DNA from: Tistrella mobilis
GTDB taxonomy: Bacteria > Pseudomonadota > Alphaproteobacteria > Tistrellales > Tistrellaceae
Direction: 5' to 3'
Assembly: GCF_039634785.1 (NCBI RefSeq)
Contig: NZ_JBBIAB010000006.1
Coordinates: 248,001 to 312,000 of the forward strand
DNA: 64,000 nt
Shown here: piece by piece, positions 26,561-34,437 of the stretch
Layout of the letters: each line of letters begins with the position of its first letter
How positions within the stretch are numbered: the first letter of the stretch is position 1
Made by a program: the position numbers and the translations under genes
The notes under the pieces: model-generated
Database searches by the model: none
Seen by the model: only the letters and a program-made list of their open reading frames with translations
Told to the model about the DNA's origin: nothing

Positions 26561-26955
26561 CATGACAGTTATGTGAAACCGCAACCATGGCGTGTTGCAC
26601 TAAGCCAGATCACCTGACCTATGCAGCTGAGTTGAAAAGAAAACGATCCCAATCAGACATGAAAATTTCTCAGGATTCTTTCACTAACGGTTGTGTTTGC
26701 GCTGGACAGAGTTAAGGCAGATCGCTAGTTTATGGCACAGGCCGTTACAAATAATGACATAGGCCAAAAATGAGACGCGGGCCGCCATGGACCTGCGCCA
26801 GCACCAAGGAGAGCGGCCCGCCGCGCGACCCCGCCGGACGAGACGCCGTCGTTCGAAGATCGACCGAGAGAGATGGATGCCGCCACCCGCTTTGAGCCAC
26901 GGGTGCGCGGACCAGTGACCCTGTCCCTTCGCACATGTTTTCGGAGAGCCCTGTC
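26561..26955. other. 395-bp gene-free region upstream of the AurF-like gene
   Basis: No convincing reading frame is present. The first 200 bp are noticeably A/T-rich compared with the rest of the window, as expected for a promoter. I could not fix a -35/-10 pair. A TGGCAC sequence near 26733 was considered as a sigma-54 site and rejected on spacing. The last 20 bp hold the ribosome site GGAGAG for the di-iron oxygenase. Confidence 0.5.
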
Positions 26956-27945
26956 ATGACGACGATGAGCGCCCCCGCCATCGCCACCGGCGGCACTGAC
27001 GCCGCGCATCAGCACGAACAGTCGGAAGTCAAGGCGCTGCTGCAGCGCATCGGCGACGGCTGGATCAAGCGCGCCAAGGTGCGCCGCGATGCGGTCGATC
27101 TCGCCTTCGATCCGGCCCGGCCGGATTTCCTGGAAGAGCTGCTGCCCTTCCACGCCCACCCGCTCTACCAGCGGCTGGCGCCCGAGCTGAAGTCGAAGAT
27201 CCTGTCGGCCGGCTGGATCATCTATAACGAGAAGACCGTCGCCATCGAAAGCGCGATCGTCTCGCCCTCGTGCTACGACGCGCTGGACGGCCGCATCCCC
27301 GGTCTGACCGACGAAACCAGCCGCCAGATCGTCTGCGAAACCCTGGTCGACGAGGCCTATCACCTGCTGCTGGTGGCCAATGCCAACCGGCTGACCCGCA
27401 CCCGGCGCGGGCTCGAGGATCTGAAGATCCCGAGCTTCAACCTGGTCACGATGATGAACCGCGAGAAGTCGCTGCAGTCGGAAGACTGGCAGAAGATCCT
27501 GGTGCATCTTGCGACCTCGGTCGTGTCCGAGATCTTCGTCAGCGACTATCTGCATCAGCTGTCGGATTGCGCCGAAATTCAGCCGATGAACATGGCGACC
27601 GTGGCCGCCCATCGTCATGACGAGCTGGCGCATTCCAAGATCTTCACCCTGATGACCAAGACCTTCTATCCGGCACTGAGCCCGCGGGAGCAGGCCTTCT
27701 TCGCCAGCGTGCTGCCCAAGCCGATCGAATGGTTCGCCGATCTCGAACTCGACATCTGGTCGTCGGTGCTGGAGCAGCTGCGCGTGCCGGGTGCCGCCAC
27801 CATCATCGCCGACTGCCGGCCGCTGAATGCCGCGGCCCGCGAGCGGCTGGACTATACCGGCATCGTCGGCCTGTCGCACGAGGTGGGCATTCTCTCGACC
27901 GATGCCGGCCGCAACAGCTTTGCGGCCCAGGGCATCGCGATTTGA
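26956..27945 (+). CDS. AurF-family di-iron oxygenase (p-aminobenzoate N-oxygenase-like)
   Basis: A helical protein of about 329 residues. Seven residues line up with the AurF di-iron ligands, counting from this start: Glu98 in TVAIES, Glu133 and His136 in DEAYH, Glu192 in VSEIFVSD, and His219, Glu223 and His226 in HRHDELAH. Their spacing (35, 3, 56, 27, 4, 3) matches AurF almost exactly. AurF and CmlI N-oxygenate aromatic amines to nitro groups. The substrate here is unknown. GGAGAG lies 7 bp before the ATG. Rubredoxin and an FAD reductase follow directly and would supply electrons, so the three probably form one operon. Confidence 0.85.
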   Translation: MTTMSAPAIATGGTDAAHQHEQSEVKALLQRIGDGWIKRAKVRRDAVDLAFDPARPDFLEELLPFHAHPLYQRLAPELKSKILSAGWIIYNEKTVAIESAIVSPSCYDALDGRIPGLTDETSRQIVCETLVDEAYHLLLVANANRLTRTRRGLEDLKIPSFNLVTMMNREKSLQSEDWQKILVHLATSVVSEIFVSDYLHQLSDCAEIQPMNMATVAAHRHDELAHSKIFTLMTKTFYPALSPREQAFFASVLPKPIEWFADLELDIWSSVLEQLRVPGAATIIADCRPLNAAARERLDYTGIVGLSHEVGILSTDAGRNSFAAQGIAI

Positions 27946-27992
27946 CGTCGGGTGCCGCCCACCCCCTCCGACACAATTCGGGAATTTCTTCC

Positions 27993-28202
27993 GTGCCCAT
28001 GACCGCCAAGATCGAGGCCGAAGCCGGCGCCACCGCCGGCAAGGCCTGGAAGTGCCTGCTCTGCACCTATGTCTACGACGAGGCGACCGGCTCGCCGGCC
28101 CATGGCATTCCGCCCGGCACCCGCCTCGAAGACCTGGATGAGGACTGGTCCTGCCCCGATTGCGGGGCGGGTCGCGAGGATTTCGAGCCGCTCGACGCCT
28201 GA
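27993..28202 (+). CDS. Rubredoxin
   Basis: A 69-residue iron-sulfur protein with one Fe bound by four cysteines: WKCLLCTYVYDEATG near the N-terminus and SCPDCGAGREDFEPL near the C-terminus, with the standard PPGT and aspartate-rich loop between. It passes single electrons in the cytoplasm. I chose GTG 27993, 8 bp after GGGAA; the ATG 6 bp downstream is also possible. It is 47 bp after the AurF-like gene and is followed by a reductase, making it the likely electron carrier between them, as in AlkG/AlkT systems. The short size fits a single-domain rubredoxin. Confidence 0.93.
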   Translation: MPMTAKIEAEAGATAGKAWKCLLCTYVYDEATGSPAHGIPPGTRLEDLDEDWSCPDCGAGREDFEPLDA

Positions 28203-28230
28203 GGCGCACCGGTTCGCGATCCCGCTGCCG

Positions 28231-28273
28231 CCGGCCGGGGTGCTGCGTACCCCCGCACGCAGCCCCCGGCCGG
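28231..28273 (+). promoter_or_regulatory. Stable hairpin between rubredoxin and reductase genes
   Basis: Arms starting CCGGCCGGGG at 28231 and ending CCCCGGCCGG at 28273 pair over about 17 bp with a single bulge and an 8-nt loop. No T-run follows, so it looks like an intra-operon stability or attenuation element rather than a terminator. The reductase ribosome site is 19 bp downstream. Confidence 0.55.
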
Positions 28274-28303
28274 CCTTTCCGTTTCCCCCCCGGGAGCAGG
28301 ACG

Positions 28304-29584
28304 ATGACCTGGACATTCGACATCGCCATCGCAGGCGCCGGCCATGCCGGGGCCCAGCTCGCCATCAGCCTCCGCCAGGGCGGTTTCGCCGGCACGATCG
28401 GTCTGATCAGCGCTGAGCACGAAGCCCCTTACGACCGGCCGTCGCTGACCAAGGATTACCTGACCGGTGCCGCCCTTGCCGCCGACATCCGGCTGCGGCC
28501 CGACGGCTTCTGGGCGGAGCGCAACATCACCCGCGTGCCCGGCACCCGGATCACCGATCTGGACCCGGCCGCCCATCGCCTGTTCACCGCCGATGGCCGG
28601 CGGATCGGCTATGGCCGGCTCGCCTGGGCGACGGGCGGGGCCGCCCGCCGGCTGACCTGCCCGGGGGCGGATCTCTCGGGCATCCACACCATCCGCAGCC
28701 TGGCCGATGCCGACCGGCTGCGTGCCGATCTGTCGGGCCGCCCGCGGGTGGTGGTGGTCGGCGCCGGCTATGTCGGCCTGGAAGCCGCCGCGGCGCTGGT
28801 CGGCCAGGGCCATCGGGTGACGGTGGTCGAAGCCGCCGACCGCGTTCTGGCCCGGGTGTCGGGCCGCAGCATCGCCGCCGCCATCGAGGCGCGCCACCGG
28901 GATGCCGGTGTCGAGATCCGCACCGGTGTCGGGGTCGAGGCGCTGACCGGCGATGCCGCCGGCCGGGTCGCCGGCGTGGTCCTGTCGGATGGCGACTGTC
29001 TGCCGGCGGATCTGGTGATCGTGGGTATTGGCCTGGTGCCCGAGGTCTCGGCGCTCGCCGCCGCCGGCGCCACCACCGGGGCCGAGGCGGCGGGCGGCGT
29101 GGCGGTCGACGGCCTCTGCCGGACCGGCCTGCCCGATGTCTGGGCGCTGGGCGACTGCGCGGCCCATGTCAACCGCTTCGCCGGCGGCCGCCGGGTGCGG
29201 CTCGAATGCGTGCAGAACGCGGTCGATCAGGCACGCGTGGTGGCCGGCGCCATGCTCGGCGGCGACCAGCCCTACGATGCCGTGCCGCGCTTCTGGTCGT
29301 CGCAATACGACATCAAGCTGCAGACCATCGGCATCGTGCCGGGCCATGACACCGAAATCCTGCGCGGCCGGCCCGAGAGCGGCAGTTTCTCGGCCGTCTA
29401 TCTCCGCGACGGCCGGGTGGTGGCGATCGACTGCGTCAACGCCCCGCTCGATTTCGCCCAGGGCCGCGGCCTGATCCAGGCCCAGGCGGACGCCCTGGCC
29501 CCGATCCTCGATCCGGCCGCGCTCGCCGACCCGGCGCGGCCGCTCAAGACGCTTCAGACCGGGACGGTGGCGGTTCCGGCCTGA
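28304..29584 (+). CDS. FAD-dependent rubredoxin/ferredoxin reductase
   Basis: A protein of 426 residues of the AlkT / ferredoxin reductase type. The FAD-binding start is DIAIAGAGHAGAQLAISLRQ, then YDRPSLTKDYL, the NAD-binding VVVVGAGYVGLEAAAALVGQ, and the flavin-contact VWALGDCAAHVNRF. The C-terminal reductase_C domain has PRFWSSQYDIKLQTIG. It should oxidise NAD(P)H and reduce the neighbouring rubredoxin. GGGAGCAGG precedes the ATG. It closes the AurF-rubredoxin-reductase unit and is followed by a hairpin plus T-run. Confidence 0.92.
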   Translation: MTWTFDIAIAGAGHAGAQLAISLRQGGFAGTIGLISAEHEAPYDRPSLTKDYLTGAALAADIRLRPDGFWAERNITRVPGTRITDLDPAAHRLFTADGRRIGYGRLAWATGGAARRLTCPGADLSGIHTIRSLADADRLRADLSGRPRVVVVGAGYVGLEAAAALVGQGHRVTVVEAADRVLARVSGRSIAAAIEARHRDAGVEIRTGVGVEALTGDAAGRVAGVVLSDGDCLPADLVIVGIGLVPEVSALAAAGATTGAEAAGGVAVDGLCRTGLPDVWALGDCAAHVNRFAGGRRVRLECVQNAVDQARVVAGAMLGGDQPYDAVPRFWSSQYDIKLQTIGIVPGHDTEILRGRPESGSFSAVYLRDGRVVAIDCVNAPLDFAQGRGLIQAQADALAPILDPAALADPARPLKTLQTGTVAVPA

Positions 29585-29593
29585 AGCATCGGA

Positions 29594-29645
29594 CGGCGCC
29601 CCCATTGGCTGCCCCCGTGGGGGCGCCGTTCGAGAGTTGGTTTTT
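29594..29645 (+). terminator. Probable terminator after the reductase gene
   Basis: A perfect 10-bp stem (CGGCGCCCCC / GGGGGCGCCG) with a 15-nt loop lies 10 bp after the reductase stop and is followed 12 nt later by a run of T. The distance between stem and T-run is longer than ideal, so termination is likely but not certain. Confidence 0.6.
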
Positions 29646-29647
29646 AG

Positions 29648-29700
29648 CCCCTCGCCGGGCGGGCGCTGCCGCGCCCTTGGCCGCCGCCTCAATGGCGGCT
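29648..29700 (+). repeat. GC-rich intergenic repeat, third locus
   Basis: The segment begins CCCTCGCCGGGCGGGCGCT and continues through CGCGCCCTTGGCCGCCGCC and CAATGGCGGCT. It matches the copies at 24927 and 25019 nearly base for base but lacks the closing hairpin. It lies between the reductase terminator and the convergent tautomerase gene. Confidence 0.65.
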
Positions 29701-29743
29701 GGGGGCGCTTATCGGCATGTCTCGATCACGTTTCGAGGGCCGA

Positions 29744-29950
29744 TCAGGTTTCGAGAGTCTTGCGGTACTCCGCGACGGGGAGGCCGCCCATTCCCCAGTT
29801 TTCCAGGTCGACCTCGTCGATGACGACGAAGGTTGCGGCGGGGCTCTTGTTCAGCACATCGGCGAGGAGTTTGGTCACACCTTTGATGAGTTCGGCCTTC
29901 TGCGCAGCCGTGGCGCCCTCGCGGGTGATCTTTATGTTTACATACGGCAT
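29744..29950 (-). CDS. 4-oxalocrotonate tautomerase family enzyme
   Basis: A 68-residue protein beginning Met-Pro-Tyr-Val-Asn-Ile-Lys-Ile. Removal of Met exposes the catalytic Pro1 of the tautomerase superfamily, and the typical KAELIKGVTKLLADVL helix and VVIDEVDLENWGMGG strand/loop follow. AAGGAG lies 8 bp before this ATG, which settles the start against two codons a few bases upstream. It isomerises an enol/keto or unsaturated acid. It is the last gene of the seven-gene minus-strand GMC operon, 12 bp after the NTF2-like gene. Substrate unknown. Confidence 0.9.
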   Translation of the reverse strand: MPYVNIKITREGATAAQKAELIKGVTKLLADVLNKSPAATFVVIDEVDLENWGMGGLPVAEYRKTLET

Positions 29951-29962
29951 GTCCATCACTCC

Positions 29963-30361
29963 TTATGACTGACGTTCGATGATCTGAAAGACTTTGGCGA
30001 TGATCCGCCACTGGCCGTCGGTGCGCACCAGGGTCAGGAAATCCACGAAATCGCGCGGGCCTATCGAACAGCGTGCGCGGACCATGGCGGTATTTTCTCC
30101 GGCGAGGTCGATGGCGTCGATATGGTCGCGCCGGATTTCATTGCGCGAGGCCGGCGATTGCCGGGCAGCCACCACCGGTATGTACTCGTCCATGGTGCGG
30201 TAGAGCAGCGGCGTCTCGTCGGCGGTCGCATAGATCGCCTTCGGGTGAAAGACGCGCTGAAGCCTGTCGACGTCGCAGAAATAGAGCGCGTCGAAATAGT
30301 CCTGGATGCCATCGTCGAGGTCGGCCACAAGCTGAAGGCCCGGAACCGGATGGATGACCAT
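29963..30361 (-). CDS. NTF2-like (lumazine-binding type) small protein
   Basis: A 132-residue alpha+beta barrel protein. The helical start IQDYFDALYFCDVDRLQRVFHPKAIY is followed by strands ending in DFVDFLTLVRTDGQWRIIAKVFQII. This matches the SnoaL / putative lumazine-binding branch of the NTF2 superfamily. Members may be isomerases, hydratases or ligand binders; no catalytic set is obvious to me. It lies between the EamA transporter and the tautomerase in the same minus-strand operon, so a role in the same pathway is likely. Confidence 0.75.
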   Translation of the reverse strand: MVIHPVPGLQLVADLDDGIQDYFDALYFCDVDRLQRVFHPKAIYATADETPLLYRTMDEYIPVVAARQSPASRNEIRRDHIDAIDLAGENTAMVRARCSIGPRDFVDFLTLVRTDGQWRIIAKVFQIIERQS

Positions 30362-30379
30362 CCGCAGGGATGAGGCCGG

Positions 30380-31246
30380 TCAGGCGAAACGCCGTGCCGC
30401 GGCGACACAGCCGATCACCAGGATCATGACGACCAGAAGAGACCAGCCGATCGGCTCGCCGAGGATTGCCGCGGCCAGGGCCAGCCCGAGAAAGGGCTGA
30501 AGGAATTGCAGCTGCCCGACGCTGGCGATGCCGCCCTGGGCGAGGCCGCGATACCAGAAGATGAACCCGATCAGCATGCTGAACAGGCCGACATAAAACA
30601 GTGCCAGAACCGCCGGAGGGGCGACCGTCGTCGGATCTTCCGGCCAGGCGTAGAGTGCCAGAGGCAGCATCACCGGCAGCGTCATCAGAAGGGCCCAGCT
30701 GATGACCTGCCAGCCGCCGAGCCGGCGCGAGAGGCGGCCGCCTTCCGCATAGCCGAGCCCGCAGAGGACGATGGCCGCGAGCATCATGAGGTCCCCCGGC
30801 AGCGTGCCGGCGACGCGCCCGGTCGATGCGGCGAAGGCCATGACCAGCAGGCTGGCGGCAAGCGAGAACAGCCAGAAGGGCGGGCGAGGCCTCTCGCCCG
30901 CACGGATCACCGCGAAAAGCGCCGTCATCACCGGCAACAGGGCGATGTAGAGCAGGCCGCGCGCCGCGGTGATGTGCTCGAGCGCCAGGGCGGTCAGCAG
31001 CGGAAAGCCGATGACCACGCCGGCCGCGACCAGGACCAGACCGGGGATTTCCCCCCTCTGCGGCCGTGTCTGTTTCAGCAGGACCAGGGCGACGGCGCCC
31101 GCCATGGCGGCGATCGTGGCCCGCGCATAGGTCAGGAACAGCGGATCGAACCCCTGAAGCGCCAGGCGCGTGGCGGGCAGCGAGCCGCTGAAGATCACCA
31201 CGCCGACCAGACCGTTGAGCCAGGCGGTTGGACGTGCCGGCATCAT
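30380..31246 (-). CDS. EamA (DMT) family permease
   Basis: A 288-residue protein with ten predicted helices in two EamA repeats. The first contains VVIFSGSLPATRLALQGFDPLFLTYARATIAA and the second GLGYAEGGRLSRRLGGWQVISWALL with LGLALAAAILGEPIG near the end. The start overlaps the ketopantoate-reductase-like stop (ATGA). Drug/metabolite transporters of this type usually export small metabolites. Position in the GMC operon suggests that it moves the substrate or product of that pathway. Confidence 0.88.
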   Translation of the reverse strand: MMPARPTAWLNGLVGVVIFSGSLPATRLALQGFDPLFLTYARATIAAMAGAVALVLLKQTRPQRGEIPGLVLVAAGVVIGFPLLTALALEHITAARGLLYIALLPVMTALFAVIRAGERPRPPFWLFSLAASLLVMAFAASTGRVAGTLPGDLMMLAAIVLCGLGYAEGGRLSRRLGGWQVISWALLMTLPVMLPLALYAWPEDPTTVAPPAVLALFYVGLFSMLIGFIFWYRGLAQGGIASVGQLQFLQPFLGLALAAAILGEPIGWSLLVVMILVIGCVAAARRFA

Positions 31247-32169
31247 CCGGCGGCCGTGGCGGAACGCTGCGCCTCGTAGGCCTGCATATTCGCAAGGCTG
31301 AGGCGGAGCAGCGGCGCCGGCACGCCGGCTGTCCTGGCGCGTGTAAGCATGTCGCCGATCACGTGCTCGTGCTCCGTCCGGCCGTTGCGCGCCATGTCGC
31401 GGAACATCGACGCCGTGCCCGCCGAACCGCGCTCGGTCAGGGACGAAATCATCTGCGCCATGGCCTCTTCGCGCGGCCGGTAACCGCCGGCGGCTGCCGT
31501 CGCCAGGCACTCGTCCAGCATCTCGCGCATGATCGCCTCGCCCTCCTGCGCGGCCATGATGGCGCCGATCGGCGCGCGCATCAGGGTCGTCATACCGGCA
31601 TAGGTGGCGAGGAAGGTGAACTTCTCCCACATCTCCTGCGTGATGGCGGGGCTCAGCACCGGCTCGAAGCCGCCGGGCCTCACCGCCGTGAACAGCCGCT
31701 CCGCCGCATCCGTCTGATCGGGCATCCGCGGGCCGAAGACGAAGCGCTGCAGGGTGTTGAGATGCAGGATTTCACCGGCGGGGTTCACCGTCGCACCAAT
31801 GTGGCACAGCCCGCCCAGCACGTGTTTCCGGCCGAAGCGGGCATCGAGCAGGTCAAGTTGGCGGACGCCGTTCAGAAGCGGCAGGATCAGGGTCGAGGGG
31901 CCGATGGCCGGCGCCACCGCCTCCATCGCCTCGGTCAGGTCATAGGCCTTGCAGGCCAGCAGCACCGCATCGACCGGCTCCGTCGCCGCCGTCATCGTTT
32001 TGACGGGCATGCGCAGGTCGCCCAGCGGGCTTTTGATCACCAGCCCGTCCCGCGCCAGAACCTCCGCACGCGACGGCCTGACCAGGAACTGAACGTCGAC
32101 CCCGGACGAGGCCAGCCGGCCGCCGAAATAGCCGCCGATTCCGCCGGCTCCCAGGATGAGGATACGCAT
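31243..32169 (-). CDS. Ketopantoate reductase family (ApbA/PanE-like) dehydrogenase
   Basis: A protein of 308 residues. The Rossmann start is RILILGAGGIGGYFGGRLASSG, the family Lys is in LLACKAYDL, and the C-terminal helical domain has WEKFTFLATYAGMTTLMRAPIGAI. ApbA/PanE members reduce 2-oxo acids such as 2-dehydropantoate with NADPH. The presence of other paralogs in operons like this often means a different 2-hydroxy/2-oxo acid. It lies 67 bp downstream of the cytochrome gene and overlaps the EamA start, so it belongs to the GMC operon. Pantothenate synthesis is not implied. Confidence 0.85.
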   Translation of the reverse strand: MRILILGAGGIGGYFGGRLASSGVDVQFLVRPSRAEVLARDGLVIKSPLGDLRMPVKTMTAATEPVDAVLLACKAYDLTEAMEAVAPAIGPSTLILPLLNGVRQLDLLDARFGRKHVLGGLCHIGATVNPAGEILHLNTLQRFVFGPRMPDQTDAAERLFTAVRPGGFEPVLSPAITQEMWEKFTFLATYAGMTTLMRAPIGAIMAAQEGEAIMREMLDECLATAAAGGYRPREEAMAQMISSLTERGSAGTASMFRDMARNGRTEHEHVIGDMLTRARTAGVPAPLLRLSLANMQAYEAQRSATAAG

Positions 32170-32236
32170 TCCGGAGTCTCCTGTGCCAATAACGATGCCT
32201 GTTCAGAGCGGTTTCCAGTCGGGTGATCCCCCCGGA

Positions 32237-32620
32237 TCAGGAACTGCTCTCGCTTGAAATGGTCTTCAGGTAATCGACGATGTCCGCCCTGTCGGCCTCG
32301 GATGGTATTCCGGAGAACGGCATCCTGTTTCCCGGGACAAAGGCTTGCGGGGACTGGATGAATTTGCGGATCGTCTCGTCGGTCCAGACGATTCCGCTCT
32401 GGCTCATCGCCCGGCTGTACCGGAAATCGGCCAGGCTTCCGGCAGGTCGCCCGATGATGCCCTTCAGGCTCGGGGCCCGCCGGCCGCTCGCGGGGCCCGT
32501 CTCATGACAGGCGGCGCATGCGGCGAAGAGCGTCTCTCCCCGTTCCGGATCGGCCCTGGCGGGGACAGTGGCGGCCAGAACCGACACCAGACCCAGGACG
32601 ACCTGGCCGATCCTCTTCAT
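32237..32620 (-). CDS. Mono-haem c-type cytochrome
   Basis: A 127-residue exported protein with a signal peptide (MKRIGQVVLGLVSVLAATVPARA) and one haem c motif CAACH near residue 35. A Met-containing C-terminal segment, GNRMPFSGIPSEADRADIVDYLKTI, provides the likely sixth ligand. It resembles the small class I cytochrome c550/c552 group. Its ATG overlaps the GMC stop (ATGA). It should accept electrons in the periplasm from the GMC flavoprotein, replacing the tri-haem subunit of classical gluconate dehydrogenases. Confidence 0.92.
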   Translation of the reverse strand: MKRIGQVVLGLVSVLAATVPARADPERGETLFAACAACHETGPASGRRAPSLKGIIGRPAGSLADFRYSRAMSQSGIVWTDETIRKFIQSPQAFVPGNRMPFSGIPSEADRADIVDYLKTISSESSS

Positions 32621-34380
32621 CCGAGCCGCCTCGGATCAGACAGATATGACAGAAGATCCCCGGCCAATCTCAGGCCGAGCGCGCCCACGGGTCCGGTCGG
32701 GTTATAGCCTGAATTCTGCGGGAACACGCTCGCCCCCGAGATGAACAGGTTCTCCACATCCCAGCTCTGGAGATGAGGCGAGACGACGGAAGAGTTGGGA
32801 TCGGCACCCATGATCGTGCCGCCCGTGTTGTGCGTCGACTGATACTGGCGGGTATCGTAGGGGCTTTTGCGGACACCCGGCTTGCTGACGATTTTCGCGC
32901 CGGCTGCGGCGGCAATCTCTTCCATCCTGCCATTGGCGAACCGGCACATAAGGGCATCGTTTTCGTCGAAATCGAAGGTGATCCGCAGAAGCGGCCGGCC
33001 CCATTGATCTTTGTAATCAGGGTCCAGATCCATGTAATTCCGGGCGTTGGCGTAGTTCGAGCCGTGCAGCGAAATGCTCATGGATCGCAGATACCAGTCG
33101 GCATTCGCCTTCTTCCACGCCGATCCCCAGCGGGGCGTGCCGGGCGGCAGGCGTCTCGTATCGATCGGGCGGCCATTCGTCTGGGTTGCGGAGATGTATC
33201 CGCCGCCATGGAACCCCAGGCCGGTGTGATCGAAATTGTCGTTGTTGAAGTCGTCGATGACGAAACCCAGCGCCCCGGCCCCCATGAAGGGGTTTATGTA
33301 TCTGTCCGGGAAGAACATGTTCAGGCCGGATGTCACCTGATAACAATAATTCTTCCCGACCGTACCGGTGCGGGTGACCGGATCATAGGGCGTGCCGATC
33401 TTCGACAGAAGAAGCAGGCGGACATTGCTCAGCGTGTAGCTGCACAGAACGAAGAGCGAGCCGGGCTGGATGAATTCCTGCCCCGTCGCCACGTCGACAT
33501 AGCTCACGCTCTCAAGGCGTGTCCCATCGGCGGTCGTGTTGAGACGGATGACCTCCGCACCGGCGCGCAGCTCGAAATTCGGGCGGGATCGGACGAGCGG
33601 AAAGAGCAGAGAGGCCGGCGTGGCCTTCGCGTTCGCTTCGCAGGTGAAGCGTTCGCAATGGCCGCAATACTGGCATTGCCCCAGCTGCATCCCGTCCGGG
33701 TTCCGGTATGGCTGGCTGGCATTGGCAGCCGGCAGTGGAAACGCCTCATAGCCCAGCTGTCCGGTCGCGTCCTTGAAGATCTGCGAGGCCTCCGACATCT
33801 CCAGCGGGGGAAGCGGATATTCCGTGGCGCGCCAGGGTTCGAAGGGATTGCCGCCCGCCTGCCTGACGCCCTTCAGATTGCCCGCCTTGCCGGCAATGCC
33901 GAAAAGCGCTTCGAATTCCTCGTAATAGGGCTGGAGATCGCGGTAGGTGAGCCCCCAATCCTGGATCGTCATCCCGTCCGGAATGGATTTTGCGCCATAG
34001 CGCTCCGTCAGATGCTGTCTCAGGACATAATCGGACTCGGAAAAGCGCCAGGTCTGCCCGTTCCAGTGCTGCGCGGCCCCGCCCACGCCGAAGCCGGGCA
34101 GGAAGGACAGCAACTGCCGCATCGGCAGCGCCTCCTCGTCCGGGCTGTGGCGCAGGGTATAGGTCTCGACGTTTTCGCGGCGGGTCATGCCGCGATAGGT
34201 CGACCAGCGCAGCTCGTCCCGCTGATGCGGCAGCTCTCCGACCGCCGATCCCGACCAGTCCGGGCCGCGCTCCAGGACGAGCACCTCTCGACCGGCCGGC
34301 ACCAGCCTGCGGGCAACCAGACCCGCCGTCAGGCCGCCGCCGATCACCACGATCTCTTTTTCAGGCAGTCGCGTCGCCAT
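32617..34380 (-). CDS. GMC family FAD-dependent dehydrogenase with four-Cys motif
   Basis: A 587-residue catalytic subunit. FAD-binding GGGLTAGLVARRLVPAG and VLERG lie at the N-terminus, GFGVGGAAQHWNG near 96-108, and the C-terminal active-site region has STHNTGGTIMG, then GASVFPQNSGYNPTGPVGALGLRLA. Cys236, 239, 242 and 247 (C-x2-C-x2-C-x4-C in GQCQYCGHCERFTC) look like an iron-sulfur ligand set, as in FAD-dependent glucose dehydrogenases. It has no signal peptide and is presumably exported together with the Tat-signal subunit encoded 57 bp upstream. The substrate, probably a sugar, sugar acid or alcohol, is unknown. Confidence 0.9.
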   Translation of the reverse strand: MATRLPEKEIVVIGGGLTAGLVARRLVPAGREVLVLERGPDWSGSAVGELPHQRDELRWSTYRGMTRRENVETYTLRHSPDEEALPMRQLLSFLPGFGVGGAAQHWNGQTWRFSESDYVLRQHLTERYGAKSIPDGMTIQDWGLTYRDLQPYYEEFEALFGIAGKAGNLKGVRQAGGNPFEPWRATEYPLPPLEMSEASQIFKDATGQLGYEAFPLPAANASQPYRNPDGMQLGQCQYCGHCERFTCEANAKATPASLLFPLVRSRPNFELRAGAEVIRLNTTADGTRLESVSYVDVATGQEFIQPGSLFVLCSYTLSNVRLLLLSKIGTPYDPVTRTGTVGKNYCYQVTSGLNMFFPDRYINPFMGAGALGFVIDDFNNDNFDHTGLGFHGGGYISATQTNGRPIDTRRLPPGTPRWGSAWKKANADWYLRSMSISLHGSNYANARNYMDLDPDYKDQWGRPLLRITFDFDENDALMCRFANGRMEEIAAAAGAKIVSKPGVRKSPYDTRQYQSTHNTGGTIMGADPNSSVVSPHLQSWDVENLFISGASVFPQNSGYNPTGPVGALGLRLAGDLLSYLSDPRRLG

Positions 34381-34437
34381 TGCTGCCTCGCTGAAGCCAT
34401 TTCGGGGGGCTCGGGCGCCTGAACGGCGCTCATGGTC

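Noticed and set aside
26730-26750. Possible sigma-54 promoter (TGGCAC followed by TTAC)
   Set aside because: The -12 GC pair is not at the required spacing from the -24 GG, and the match is partial.
31243-32169. Call as panE for pantothenate synthesis
   Set aside because: It belongs to the ApbA/PanE family, but its location in a dehydrogenase operon gives no support for pantothenate synthesis, so no symbol was assigned.
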